Assembly: GCF_035222375.1 (NCBI RefSeq)
Contig: NC_085890.1
Coordinates: 248,001-312,000 of the forward strand
Source: Podospora pseudocomata
Lineage: Eukaryota; Ascomycota; Sordariomycetes; Sordariales; Podosporaceae
Reading direction: 5' to 3'
DNA: 64,000 bases
A program made the translations under genes and the position numbers. Below, in pieces: positions 12,750 through 22,930 of the stretch. Each line of letters starts with the position of its first letter. Positions within the stretch are counted from its first letter, which is position 1. The notes under the pieces were generated by a model. The model saw nothing but the letters and a program-made list of their open reading frames with translations. It was not told the DNA's origin and searched no databases.

Positions 12750-13639
12750 CTACACAGCAACCACTGGAAGGATTCTCGTGTCCATAGCTCTGCGGTCAAA
12801 TATTTTGAAGTCCAGCACATCTTTGAACTGGTCCCGAACTTTCTCCAGCTGTGTCTGGGCCTGTTGCATCCTCTCGGGTGACGATTCCACCAGAGTCCGC
12901 ACATTGAGCATCCAGTACGAGGCGTAGGGCTCTCGAGCCGAGAGATTCATGACTTTGTCAGAAGGCAAGGAGTCCTCAGCGATCCAGGTCCGGATCAGGG
13001 CAAACTCAGTAAAGTAATCTCTCTGCCACCAATGGTATGATTCTTCAAAAATGTTGGACACTCGCCTGCAGATATGAACAGTTAGTTAAAAGAAAACCGA
13101 CAGGGTTGAAGGCTTGGACATGCGTAAACTTGTTGTCGGCCAGTATTTTTTCCAATCCGAGATCAATGATTTCAACTGTTCTTCGCTGCGTCATGTAAGG
13201 AGGTAATCGTTGGCTGGGAGGATCGGGAAGCTCCGTCCACCGGAGAAGACGAGGTCTGTCAGCAGGAATGCTCACTGCTTCTCTGCTTGTGAAAGGTCAT
13301 CGAGTTAGCAGTGCTTTGAGAGCATGTGCGTTCTTGAAAAAATACCCACCCCTTCTTGGCACCCTCGACTTCACTGTCAGTGAGGCGTGTGCGCACTTGG
13401 ATGGTGCAGGGTTGCTTGGTTAGGATCTGATGCAGTTCGTTCCAGTGTGAAGCATTTGCGTGTCGCTCTTTCTGGAGTTCTTTGATAGTCGAGATGCCTT
13501 TCACTGCTGGGCTGGGCTCAAAGTGTTGAACACGCGTGAATTGATGTCGCTCATGCATCTCGGTAAAGCCGCCAAGTAGAGCCAGAATCTTCGGAACTTC
13601 ATGTTCTTTGATGACAGACGAGAGGAGTAGCTCGTGCAT
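12750..13639 (-). CDS. med18: Mediator complex subunit 18
   Basis: Head-module subunit of Mediator, which links activators to RNA polymerase II in the nucleus. It has three exons: 13639-13350, 13282 to about 13124, and 13065-12750, giving about 254 residues. Family marks are the start MHELLLSSVIKEHEV, LLGGFTEMHERHQFTRVQHF, the LHQILTKQPCTIQVR strand and the C-terminal DFKIFDRRAMDTR. Intron 1 is GTGGGT to AGCAG with a CTAAC branch site. Intron 2 is ambiguous: frame is kept either by a GC donor at 13123 (AC before GCATGT) or by a weaker GT donor at 13129 (AA before GTTTAC). Both use the acceptor before 13065, and the products differ by two residues. The assignment rests on remembered family patterns and is fairly secure. 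Confidence 0.82.
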
Positions 13640-14296
13640 GATGATTTAGAGGTGAGGTCGTAGGCCACAGCTCGAACCGAGTAAGAGGGTTTGAGAATAA
13701 TTTTTGTCAGCCAACTCGATCAAAGGTTCCGTGAGAATTTAGAAAGTATTGCCGTCGGAGTTGGAATAAGGGTTTGTTTATAAATAGGGCCTGCAGGTGA
13801 ATATGAAGCAGGAAGGAAATCAGTGGACGCTACCGTAGCCAAGTAGCAAATTGTGGCTGGAGTGAGGAAGCTACCCCACCTAACCAGGCATCTTGTGGTA
13901 ACCCTAACCCTGGTCATTATTCTGGGTCTCTGCACCATTCCTACACCTCTCTGATCAGAGGAATGGGTCTTGTTCGATTCTCTAGACTAAAGAAAGCTAG
14001 CTGACCTTGAAAGGAATGTACGTAGGTACTTTGGGAGCTTAACTGCTTACCCAAGCAAATTGGTGCTGTCAATACCAACCCCCAGATTCAGGTGACCGAT
14101 GGACGCTTTTGTTGCCTGGAGGCTCTTGCATTCTCCCCACTTAAAATTCATCCAGTACTGTCCTTTTCACCACCAACCAACCCATTTCGGTCTGTGACGA
14201 CTTTCCGAACACAACAATCTCAGGGATCCCTTTGACAACTAGAAGACGCGCCAGTATCTGATCTTGCCTCCTGTCCACAGACCTGAAACCACTGCA
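13640..14296. other. Divergent promoter region, MED18 / DUF4267 gene
   Basis: No gene was recognised between the two divergent starts. It probably holds both promoters. A GTACGTAGGTACT motif near 14020 belongs to the TAGGTA-type words scattered through intergenic parts of this window. Confidence 0.5.
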
Positions 14297-14685
14297 ATGC
14301 CACCTTCGCAGTTCGCAGCCCTACCCATCGCAGCCAATGCTTTTGCAACCCTCTTTGTTGGCTTTGGAATCAATGCGATACTGCGTCCCGAGCATGCACT
14401 CACTTTCTCGAGTGGACCCTTCCCGCCAACATCGCCGACGCCGAGACAGTCAGCAGCTTGACAGCCGTCTACGGAGTCCACGACATCTTCATGGGCCTTG
14501 CTCTCTACTCAGCTGCCATCTGGGGCACTAAGAAATCTTTGGGCTGGACTTTGATTGCGGCGAGCGCCGTCGCCTTTGCTGATGGCTGTATTTGCTACAC
14601 CTACGGGCAGGGACATGGAAATCATTGGGGATATGCACCGTTACTCACGATAGTTGGCACGCTGCTGATTGGTCTTTTTGACTGA
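14297..14685 (+). CDS. DUF4267-family small membrane protein, apparent frameshift
   Basis: A small predicted membrane protein of unknown function. The first frame reads MPPSQFAALPIAANAFATL, then VGFGINAILRPEHALTF. Similarity then continues in a different frame from about 14405 (EWTLPANIADAETVSSLTAVYG, then hydrophobic segments and a GHGNHWGYAPLLTIVG end) to the stop at 14685. The expected family pattern would be ALTFFEW, one base longer than what is present, so a 1-nt deletion or a sequencing error is likely. A 56-nt intron with a weak donor (GTTGGC) and acceptor (TCGAG) could also restore frame, but would remove the conserved first half. The gene ends 9 bp from the stop of the convergent guanine deaminase gene. 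Confidence 0.6.
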
Positions 14686-14694
14686 GAGGGTTGC

Positions 14695-16152
14695 TCATAG
14701 TGCCTGGTGGATGATGGAGTGGCTGATCTGATATGTACCAAGTTCATCAGCTGGTTGAACACAGGCTCTTTGCCCCTTGACATATTGCCCCTGGACATAA
14801 ACTTCAACAATATTCCTGTCATCCCCAGTCATAATGAACTTTTCAAACACCGTCTCCAGTGTGTCATCCTCTTCCACCATGGTCATGATTCCTTGGTCGG
14901 CTCCTTTGGTGCCAATGATCAGTCCATCAAAATCCTTTCCGGCCTCGAAACTTCCAATCTTGTCTTCGAGGCAGCAGACTGCAGCTCCTCCGAGGGTTGC
15001 CAGGTAAAAGACCTCGGCAATGCTTAGTCCCTTATCCTTACCTTCAGACATCACCTCTCTTGCGTTACTGGCGATCATAGCCTGCCGCATAGCATCCAAC
15101 ATGCTACTGGAAAACCCGCCACCACTATCCGTGCCAAGCCCAACCTTGATCTTTTTATCCAAGAGCTCCCTTACTGGGGCTGCCATAAACCCCCCTCCCA
15201 CTGTCATGTTTGCTATCGGGCAGTGCGCCACTCCACAGCCCAGCTTCTCAATTATTTCCAGTTCGTGCTCATCCATATAGCAGCAGTGCGCCAGTATCGT
15301 TCTCTTCCCTAGCAGCCCAAACTCCTGGTATAGATCTGCCTCGCTCCCACCAAACTGCGGGAACAGCCGCTGAGTCTCCTCCATCTCCTGCTTAGCCTCA
15401 TTGAAGTGCGTTTGCACTGCCAGATCCTCGTTCTCGCTCCGAATGTCCCCCAGCCCTTTGAGTGTTTCTTCGTCACAAGAGATGGCAAATCGAGGTGTGA
15501 TGACATACTTTACCAACCTCCCTGCTGGATCTATGGCTCTGACATGTGATATGCACTCTCTGGTCTCCCTCAGCGAGTCCCCCGCACTTTTTTCCACGTA
15601 AAAGTCGGGCGAGTTGCGCGTCATGTTGCACTTTCCCACGTAGGCCCTCTGCCTCTTTTGCAAGCAAATGTCAGCCAGTATCCTCGTCGCCTCAGCGTGT
15701 ACAGAACCAAAGTAGCTCGCAGTGGTGATGCCTTGTCTCAAGAACCCCTCCACGCAGGCAGTGTAGATCTTGCGGGCATAGACCGGATCGGAAAACTTGG
15801 CCTCGTTGGGAAAAGTGATCTTGGAGAGCCAGTCGAGGATGTGCATTCCCTGGCCTAGTCCTCGCTGAGCATACTGAGGGGCGTGGTTGTGGGTGTCGAC
15901 AAAACCAGGTATGAGGAATTCGCCCGGGTTGAGGTGCGTGGTGTTGGTTCGGTCGAGGCAAAAAGGAAGGTGGTCGAGGGCTTGGTCTAGTTGTTCTGCC
16001 AACCCATCCGGCTCGAGCTTGACTAGTTTGTTGATCTTGCCTTGAGGATCAATAATCAGCAGGGCCAAGGGAGTAATCTCGAGCTTCGAGACCGAGAGAG
16101 AATGGATGACGGGCCCGACAAAAGCTCTTGCATGTCCCAGCGCGGCGGCCAT
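14695..16152 (-). CDS. Guanine deaminase
   Basis: Cytosolic zinc amidohydrolase converting guanine to xanthine and ammonia in purine salvage and catabolism. It is a single exon of 485 residues, a usual size. Metal and catalytic residues are visible: H88 and H90 in PGFVDTHNHAPQY, H249 in QTHFNE, H289 in ILAHCCYMDEHE and D342 in VGLGTDSGGG. CPIANMTVGGGF also fits guanine rather than cytosine deaminases. The gene is intronless and its stop lies 9 bp from that of the convergent DUF4267 gene, so the transcripts probably overlap at their 3' ends. The specificity is a family inference, but a good one. Confidence 0.93.
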   Translation of the reverse strand: MAAALGHARAFVGPVIHSLSVSKLEITPLALLIIDPQGKINKLVKLEPDGLAEQLDQALDHLPFCLDRTNTTHLNPGEFLIPGFVDTHNHAPQYAQRGLGQGMHILDWLSKITFPNEAKFSDPVYARKIYTACVEGFLRQGITTASYFGSVHAEATRILADICLQKRQRAYVGKCNMTRNSPDFYVEKSAGDSLRETRECISHVRAIDPAGRLVKYVITPRFAISCDEETLKGLGDIRSENEDLAVQTHFNEAKQEMEETQRLFPQFGGSEADLYQEFGLLGKRTILAHCCYMDEHELEIIEKLGCGVAHCPIANMTVGGGFMAAPVRELLDKKIKVGLGTDSGGGFSSSMLDAMRQAMIASNAREVMSEGKDKGLSIAEVFYLATLGGAAVCCLEDKIGSFEAGKDFDGLIIGTKGADQGIMTMVEEDDTLETVFEKFIMTGDDRNIVEVYVQGQYVKGQRACVQPADELGTYQISHSIIHQAL

Positions 16153-16467
16153 GTCGTCTGCAGCAACTTGATTCCGTCACCAACTGGAAAGCGGAGAGCA
16201 TGAAGTGGTCAGGAGAGAATGGGCGGATGTGAGATACTTGATGAGACTGAGTCGTGTGGTGAAGCGGGGTAAAACACTCAAAATTGCAGGTTGCCTGACG
16301 TGGCAAGAGCAAGTGCCCACACGTTGTTGGGCACAAATCTGTTGTTCTCAAGAGACGTCACGGGCACCAAGCAGCGACCAGTAAAAGTAGGTACGAAGTG
16401 ATCTGCCCGTTAACCCGCGGACTACCTGGGTATCTACATACAGTTTCTATCCAATCTATATTCGCCG
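16153..16467. other. Upstream region of guanine deaminase
   Basis: About 315 bp between the guanine deaminase start and the tyrosinase stop. No coding frame is supported. Confidence 0.5.
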
Positions 16468-17712
16468 TTACACATAAATGTAGCACAAGGGTCCACCTCC
16501 AATTCCAATCGTACTCATCACATCGCGAATTTCCAACACCCCCGCTGCAGGCCCAACTACACCCAAGTCGAGCAAATCATCCAGTGTACCGTTCCTCGAG
16601 GGCGGGAAGTTGTTAAGCGTGATGGTGCCCCCAATAGCATTCGTCCTGGTCTCGGGGTGGAGATTCTGCCAGATCCACCACACACGATCGATCTGAGCAT
16701 GATGCAGATAGAACGCCGGTTCACCGGGGCTGGCAAAGAGATCACCGCCCGGATCGCCGCCGATGGTGAAATGGCCTCCGGTGTGAACCCCGTAGAAACC
16801 GGTGGCAAAGTCACCTTGCATGCGGTTCTGGAAAGACAAAATGTCAGTGTAGTTGCTGATGAGGTCGTAGCTCTCAAAGTCAGTCGTCCAGTTGGAGCTG
16901 ACCCATGATGAGATATCACGGCGGAGGCAGCGCGGGTTGTAGGCAAACAGGGACGATGCGGGAACGACGCCAGGTGCCGCGAGGGTTGGTGCAATTGGAC
17001 CGAGGTTCACTGACATGTTGGCAAAGGGACCAGTGGTAACGCAACCGCCGCCAGAGCCAGGTGGAATACAATTGAGTCCCGTAGGCAAGCCGTCGGTGCA
17101 ATTGTGAGGGACGTACTCGCCGTTCCCGCTCATTGAGGTGGAGGACCCGTCAAAAACAGGCGAGTTGAGAGGGTTGTGGGCATACTTGCCCCAGTTCCAG
17201 TAGGGGTGGTAGCCGTTGTAATTGCATTCGCTTCGCAAGGCCTGCTCGAATGCATAGGTAAAATACCGGTGCCATGATAGGAAGTTCGCAGTGCCATGGA
17301 TGGAAAAGGTTTGGTTGATGTGAACGGCCACGAAGTCATCAAAGCGTGTCTTGGCCCCCGGAACCTCAAGGGGATCAAGGAGGGATGGGTGTTCCATGAG
17401 ACATCTGACTGCGTTGGTGTACGCTTGCCTGTCTGCCGCAGAAAGTGATCCCCTGGTTCTTGATATCAGTGACTGATGGCACTGCGGATCGTAATGGGGT
17501 ACTCACCATTCACGTCTAATAGCGACATTATCTAAGGTACAGGTTGAGGTATCACGATTCTGGGCAGCGTGGAGGGTGAGCTTGCCGAGAGCTGCCGCAG
17601 CGAGGATATCTGTTTGAAGGGTCGGGCCGACCACGTAGCCTCCCGACGCCGCCGAAGTGCCGGCTACGGAGAGAATACTGGCCAGTCCAAAAGACTTCAA
17701 TGTCGCGTACAT
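16468..17712 (-). CDS. Secreted tyrosinase-like copper oxidase
   Basis: Type-3 copper oxidase of the short tyrosinase class, expected to oxidise phenols or catechols outside the cell. It has two exons, 17712-17507 and 17452-16468, separated by a 54-nt intron (GTGAGT to CCAG); the product is about 396 residues. It opens with a likely signal peptide (MYATLKSFGLASILSVAG). The CuA histidines are H113, H121 and H130 (HINQTFSIHG, LSWHRYF). The CuB histidines are H292, H296 and H319/H320 (GVHTGGHF, FYLHHAQIDRVWW). NxS/T sites are frequent. It ends soon after the core, so the C-terminal shielding domain of intracellular latent tyrosinases is absent. Substrate is unknown; neighbouring genes do not suggest a melanin or secondary-metabolite cluster. 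Confidence 0.9.
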
Positions 17713-19067
17713 GATGAAGGCGGGCCAGTAAAGGACAATGATGTGAGAGAGTTGGCACACGAAAAACTGACATCTCGGGAATGTTTTATACCGGCAACCA
17801 AGACCCCGGGACTCCCAGGAACCATGGTTGACCATCAGTTGGAAGCCAATGAGGGTCCATGAGGGCAGAGCCTTGGTATCTAAGGAGACTTCAGTGGTAC
17901 CGACAAGACTTAGCTGGCCAACCAGAGACTAGTTGACCATGTTTGACGATGGAGTCACGTATCCAAGCACGATAGACTGGCGAGTGTACATTAGCCTCAT
18001 GCTGTTGGTTGTTGGTGGTGGAACTCGAGAAAAGTCTTCCATGACATGTCCGAGTAAGCGGAGGAAGGCCATGAACTCACGAAGCTGCTTGAGGGTTAGC
18101 GTCTCGTTGGGGGTTGAGGGTGGATGCAGGTGCGACTGCACTGCAACCTAACGGCAGGCAGCATATTGAGCCTTGGGGCCTTTTGAAAGGCGGTGGTGTT
18201 GATAGTACCAGGAATATTTGTATGTGTTTCGGCCGAGAGCGGAAGAATAACCATGGCGCACTAGGGTGCAGTGGCTCGAGTTTTGTTTTATTTGGATATG
18301 TGTCAACATGGTAATGGTATAAGGTGTCTCGGCAGTTTGGGACATTTTCGTTTCTCACCCGCCCAACCTTGGCATTGGCTGGGACAGGGTACCCGTAAAT
18401 AGATGCATGATGCATGATGCTTGATTCCAGTAGCCACCTACCCGAGTCCAGGTATTTTTGTGTCTGTCGGTGTGTCGGTGTGTCGGTGTGTCGGTGTGGT
18501 TGCGGGGCAGCTGTCACCCAAAGTGTACACAAAGCAACATGGAATTCTCTTGCTGTTTATTATCCAGCCAACTATACTGATGAAGTGCTTATGGCAAGTG
18601 CCGCCATCTTTTCTTTGACAACGAAAGCCCGGGCAAGAATAGAGATCTGTGTAGCTAAAAAGACCTGACGTAGTCGCAATTGCAGACGATAGTCTACCAA
18701 GTAAGCCATAACGCCGGTAGTTTTCGAATTCCAGGCTTTCACATACCACAGTTACCTGCTAGAGATAGCGTAGGGCGGTCACGGCAGCCTGGTTGCCGTG
18801 ATGGCACAACTTTCGCCGTCTTGCTCCTTCTTCCTGTAACGTTAAACTTTGTTTGACCAGTTTCATCTCGCACCCCGACAAATGTCTTGTCCAGCGACTT
18901 TGTTAATTCATTCAACCCTTTTCCATTAGTTTTCAATAAGCAAACGTCGACTCCCGTACCTAAACAAAACCCTACACTTTCCTCTTTGTTATGCTCCCTC
19001 ACCTTGCGCAGAAAGACACATGTCGGCTAGATCGGATAATCGGGACCGAGGCTTGAGTGTGAAATAG
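17713..19067. other. Gene-free stretch upstream of tyrosinase
   Basis: About 1.35 kb with no supported gene. It holds the tyrosinase promoter and an 8-bp tandem repeat at 18465-18496. Confidence 0.5.
18465..18496 (+). repeat. 8-bp tandem repeat (TGTCGGTG)4
   Basis: Four exact copies in a row, followed by a partial one. It is non-coding. Confidence 0.9.
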
Positions 19068-19847
19068 CGTGTCGCTGCACTGACGATTAAGCAGTGCCGA
19101 GCTATTATCATCAACCTGGCCCATAGACTTGATGTTTTGGAGATTGTCATTGCCAAGATGCTCAGGGAAGCTGGTATAAGCTGGCGCCAGCTTCGTCCAG
19201 GCTGTGAGCTCCTGATGCGCTTCACAGCCGCCAAAGATAAGCCGCAAGGGGTGCCCATACCCGATCTAGGCATGTTTCGTCTTGACATTACTCCTGTTAA
19301 CTGTGACATCTACTGACCACCTTGATAGATAGCTAAACACCTTGTTGCTCCCAGAGATGTGATAGATTTAAGCGTTGAGAGCATGGAGAAGCGGCTACCC
19401 AAGCCTGTGGCAGATCTGACCGGCGATCTCACGATTGACCTCACAGAAGATGATGGCTCCCACCCGACCCAGAGCCAAGTTCATGATATCAACGGACTAG
19501 CTGCGTGTCTCAGTGATAAGCAGTTTCGTGCCCTTGTCCTTGTACTTGCTCATAACCCTGCCACAGCGGTCCTCACTCAGTACAGGCTTTGGGCTGCCAG
19601 TCTAGGGTGGATGGCTCCGGGCTCACGAGGACTCGCCGTGGCGCCCCAAATGATAACCAGAATGGGGGCGTCCCAATCAATCCCGGGTGGGTTACGACTC
19701 CAGAATGGCCGACCGCCTCGGCCAATCCGCGCTGGCTCAGAGAAGAAACCCAGCCACGTGCGCAAGGCTGTGAAACCTGGCCGAGGTAAAGAATGTTTTT
19801 TCATGCAAATGCAAGATGAGACTATGATTGCTAATACTGATCAGTGA
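19068..19847 (+). CDS. Hypothetical protein remnant with SIM-like motif
   Basis: Not recognised as a known gene. Two stretches lie in one frame: 19068-19316 and 19359-19847 (ATG at 19383), with stops between them. The second holds DLTIDLTEDDG, a classic-looking SUMO-interaction motif (hydrophobic core plus acidic tail). Each stretch holds a similar helix-like segment: LTIKQCRAIIINLAH at 19080 and LSDKQFRALVLVLAH at 19509, identical at 8 of 15 positions. This suggests an internal duplication. No convincing intron joins the parts, so this may be a decayed gene, or one whose 5' exons were not resolved. The basic tail KKPSHVRKAVKPGRGK could be nuclear. The reality of the gene is uncertain. Confidence 0.35.
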
Positions 19848-20728
19848 TGGTATACCGTCCAGTCAACAAGATTTCACAAGGTCCCTCCACAGACACCAAG
19901 TCGCGAAACCAAAAGAGTCCAGCTGAGACCAACAAGGTTGATATTATGGAGCAGATCTGGCAACATGCAATATCAGGGCCTTTAAAACAGTAGGCGTCAC
20001 CAGTATTTATCATTCTCCAAGTTGTGGTGCAAGTTCTAGAACTAGGTTAGAGACCTCGCATCACCTGGTTTTGTTCTTGAGATTAGATGGGCTATGGTCT
20101 GGACGTCCAGTCGGAGATGGAGGGTTGGATAATGAAGATTGGGATGCTGCAACCACGCATATTGGCGGCGTAGATAGGGTTGCCAATCGATGTGCGTGGA
20201 AGAGGACAGTGTGGGGTGGTTGATTACCTAAGTACCTCCTTATAACCTACCTAGCTAGTCATGCTGGAGAATTTTCAAGTGTAGGTACCATCCCTATTAC
20301 ACTACCCAAACATTGAGCTTCTGGCAAGACCAGCACAAAGGGTAATCCCTTGTCACCTGTCAAAAGTAAAAAAGTTTGCCATGCACCCTGTCATATAAAA
20401 CAAGAGACTTGCTCCCAGCACTTTTTAAGTTGCGTTTAGAACATCTGACTCTTCGAATTATAGTTTCTCTATTTTGTCCATTCCTTTATACTCCAAAATA
20501 AATATGTAGCTCCAAGACCAGCTTCGAAAAGAGCGTGTGTACTCTGGGAACACACAGGGGGTAAAATGATGCCGTGTAATACAAAGCCCGAAAGTCGCCT
20601 CAACACCCCGCTTTAATGCAAATTCAACACAGCATTGCTGCTCCCTGTCTTGATATCTTTGACCACCCACGCCATCAACTCCATGAAAACACCGAAAAGA
20701 AAAACCCAAAGCCACCTTGGCAGCCTGT
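19848..20728. other. Intergenic region 3' of the HET gene
   Basis: No coding frame is supported. It contains CCTACCTAGC and GTAGGTACC words of the TAGGTA type and the 3' flank of the HET gene. Confidence 0.5.
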
Positions 20729-22930
20729 CTAAGCGAGCTGGACCGTTCTTGTTTCACATCCGTAAAAGAATCCTTTACGGTTCTGGTATCCAATAGCCAC
20801 ACCAACGCGCCGGTAGATCTCTTGTTGACCACAGGCGGGGTTTTTGACCAACAAGAGCATGGCCGACTCTCCCAGCTCTAGGCACATGATGTCCTTTTCA
20901 CCGCCGCAAGGTACGTATGGGGCAAAGGGAGACCTTGGGACTTCATCGGGCACGCAGTAGTCCAACTGGCCAACGATCTCTCCGCTATGTGCGTCTTTTG
21001 TTACGATCCGGCCATCGGAGTCCTGACGAGCAAAGAGGTCCTGGCCGGGAAATGCTGCAAAGTTGAAGCCTACGCGTTTGGCCCGCCTCCATTCAATGGC
21101 ATCCCAGGATACTTGCTTCGCATTCGCTGACACGAAGCGGCGGAATCGGCCTTCCACATCCACAACTTTGACTCCCCTGCCGCGCTCTTCCATTGCCCGT
21201 CCACGGGACAAGCTGTCGGGGTTTGCCATCGGCATCCCATTGGCCGGATGAATCTTTTCTTCCACGACTGAGATGAACTTGAAGTGATCCGAGGGTTTAA
21301 AGGCGTGCTTCGTATTAGTTTCTATCCGGAGGGGAAGCGAAGCCCATGACCATGAGGGTGCAATGTGTTGCAGATTTTGTTGCGAATTCGCCCCCTTGGT
21401 GACAGACCAGGCAAGATGCCGGGCAAAGTTGTCCTTCCATAAACCTGCCAAATATTCATCACTGATGAACGAACCGCCGGCCTCGGCTTTGGCACTGTAA
21501 AAGCGAACCGCGAGCCCGGCAATGGCCAGGAACCGATCTCTAGGCTCCACCAAATCTCGCGGCGTATATGCCTCGACGATGTCAAGCCATTCCTCGTGAA
21601 GCTTTTCAATATCTCCTGTACGGCAAAGTTCGAGAAACAGCTGAGGAGACCTCCGCACCATGTTATTATTGATGAGAGTAACATGTCCCAGCTCTTCAAG
21701 CTCTGCCACTTGATTTTCCGGACAGGACCAATACCACCGCTGTTCGGTCCAGTACAAAACCCGTGGTGATAATCGTTCTTCCTGTAACGTCCATGATCTC
21801 CTTGCCACTGGAGACTCAAGCCTGATCTTGTCCAACGGCATTTGTGTATTGTGGAGCCACTTGCCGCGCAGTTTGACCGCTTTGCTGCGATGTGACCAAG
21901 CCAGCCGGTCTTTGATCATACGGTCGGTCGCCTTGGAGCTGGATGAGGCGACGAGGGTGAAGGCCGCATTTCCATACACTTCGTGCATCAGGGATGCCTC
22001 CGTGTCCCAGTTCGTCCCTTTGGGGATACATACATTGTCGATCCAAAGGTAGCTATACCCGAGGTTCTTGGTAATGCAAATCGCGTCCTGCATGGTTTCT
22101 GGCAGATGCCATGATGGAAAGGTGTTCAATCTCTCCGGGACAGGGACGCCATTCTTGGTCTTGGTACCAGCTCCTTTAATTCTGGCCCACTCAGCCGCGG
22201 GCATCTCGGTCGGATCACCCCACGAGTAGCTAAGTACCACATAATCCACCAGATTCTCGGGGCCTCTGACTAGGCGAACGTGATCGCTGTCTTTGATTTC
22301 AAGAAGCCACGTCGGATTCCGGCGTGACCAACGGTATCTTGATGAGCATTCGTGGTTGCAGTGGCAGTCCTGTATGACCCGTCGAAGCTCTTGAAAGTTG
22401 GTGTTGAGACTAGCTCCCCTTTTGGTTGGATCGTTGGCTAGATGGCGGGGCTCGTGATTAAGAGAAACCGTGGCAGAGAAGGATGGCTTTTGAGGGGGCG
22501 TGGACGTGAGCAGTAGTCTGTCACCGGAAGACTCAATGCTTAAAACAGCATACACGGGCGATTGGAGGTCAGGATTTGTTAAAGCCTCGACGTCTCGACC
22601 CGTGATCTGCTCCAAGAGAAACGCCCGGCGGAAAGTGCGGCAAGTGTCGCAACCGGATACTCTGGCGCAATAGTCGAGGTCTAGGAAACTGTGGTGAAGC
22701 AGGCGTGGCGACGAACAACCTTCGAAAGAGCTGTCTTGCCTCCGTTGCACCTCGCCCCACCGGATCAGGTCGCAGACCTCACCACAGCCATTGCACTGTC
22801 GTTGGCAGTATTCATTTGTCTTGATTTGGCCCAGGTCGTTGTGACTTGCTGTTGGCTGGCCAAACGTCTCCAGCACTAAACGGCTCAAGAGATGCACACG
22901 GCTCTCGAAGGCTGATATTGGTGACAACAT
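20729..22930 (-). CDS. HET-domain protein (heterokaryon incompatibility type)
   Basis: Putative non-self recognition protein with a HET domain (PF06985; TIR-related fold in family knowledge). It is a single exon of 733 residues from the ATG at 22930; an ATG at 22969 would add 13. An N-terminal cysteine-rich patch (CQRQCNGCGEVC, later CARVSGCDTC, then DCHCNHEC) precedes the HET core at about residues 230-400. HET marks are YVVLSYSWGD, LGYSYLWIDNVCIPKG and RSWTLQEERLSPRVLYW. No NACHT, WD40 or other partner domain follows; the C-terminal third carries AGLWKDNFARHLAW and APSWSWAS, usual in stand-alone HET proteins. No obvious partner gene (NLR, SesB- or HET-S-like) adjoins it. Many HET genes have no proven incompatibility role. 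Confidence 0.9.
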   Translation of the reverse strand: MLSPISAFESRVHLLSRLVLETFGQPTASHNDLGQIKTNEYCQRQCNGCGEVCDLIRWGEVQRRQDSSFEGCSSPRLLHHSFLDLDYCARVSGCDTCRTFRRAFLLEQITGRDVEALTNPDLQSPVYAVLSIESSGDRLLLTSTPPQKPSFSATVSLNHEPRHLANDPTKRGASLNTNFQELRRVIQDCHCNHECSSRYRWSRRNPTWLLEIKDSDHVRLVRGPENLVDYVVLSYSWGDPTEMPAAEWARIKGAGTKTKNGVPVPERLNTFPSWHLPETMQDAICITKNLGYSYLWIDNVCIPKGTNWDTEASLMHEVYGNAAFTLVASSSSKATDRMIKDRLAWSHRSKAVKLRGKWLHNTQMPLDKIRLESPVARRSWTLQEERLSPRVLYWTEQRWYWSCPENQVAELEELGHVTLINNNMVRRSPQLFLELCRTGDIEKLHEEWLDIVEAYTPRDLVEPRDRFLAIAGLAVRFYSAKAEAGGSFISDEYLAGLWKDNFARHLAWSVTKGANSQQNLQHIAPSWSWASLPLRIETNTKHAFKPSDHFKFISVVEEKIHPANGMPMANPDSLSRGRAMEERGRGVKVVDVEGRFRRFVSANAKQVSWDAIEWRRAKRVGFNFAAFPGQDLFARQDSDGRIVTKDAHSGEIVGQLDYCVPDEVPRSPFAPYVPCGGEKDIMCLELGESAMLLLVKNPACGQQEIYRRVGVAIGYQNRKGFFYGCETRTVQLA

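Noticed and set aside
14695-16152. Assignment as another amidohydrolase such as chlorohydrolase or cytosine deaminase
   Set aside because: The PGFVDTHNHAPQY and CPIANMTVGGGF motifs and the length fit guanine deaminase best.
7415-17712. A metabolic gene cluster joining permease, regulator, guanine deaminase and tyrosinase
   Set aside because: MED18 and a DUF4267 gene lie among them, there is no backbone enzyme, and the functions do not form one pathway.
18739-19309. A minus-strand frame of about 100 codons opposite the SIM-containing hypothetical
   Set aside because: No family resemblance, and the plus strand shows the more protein-like repeat in the same place.
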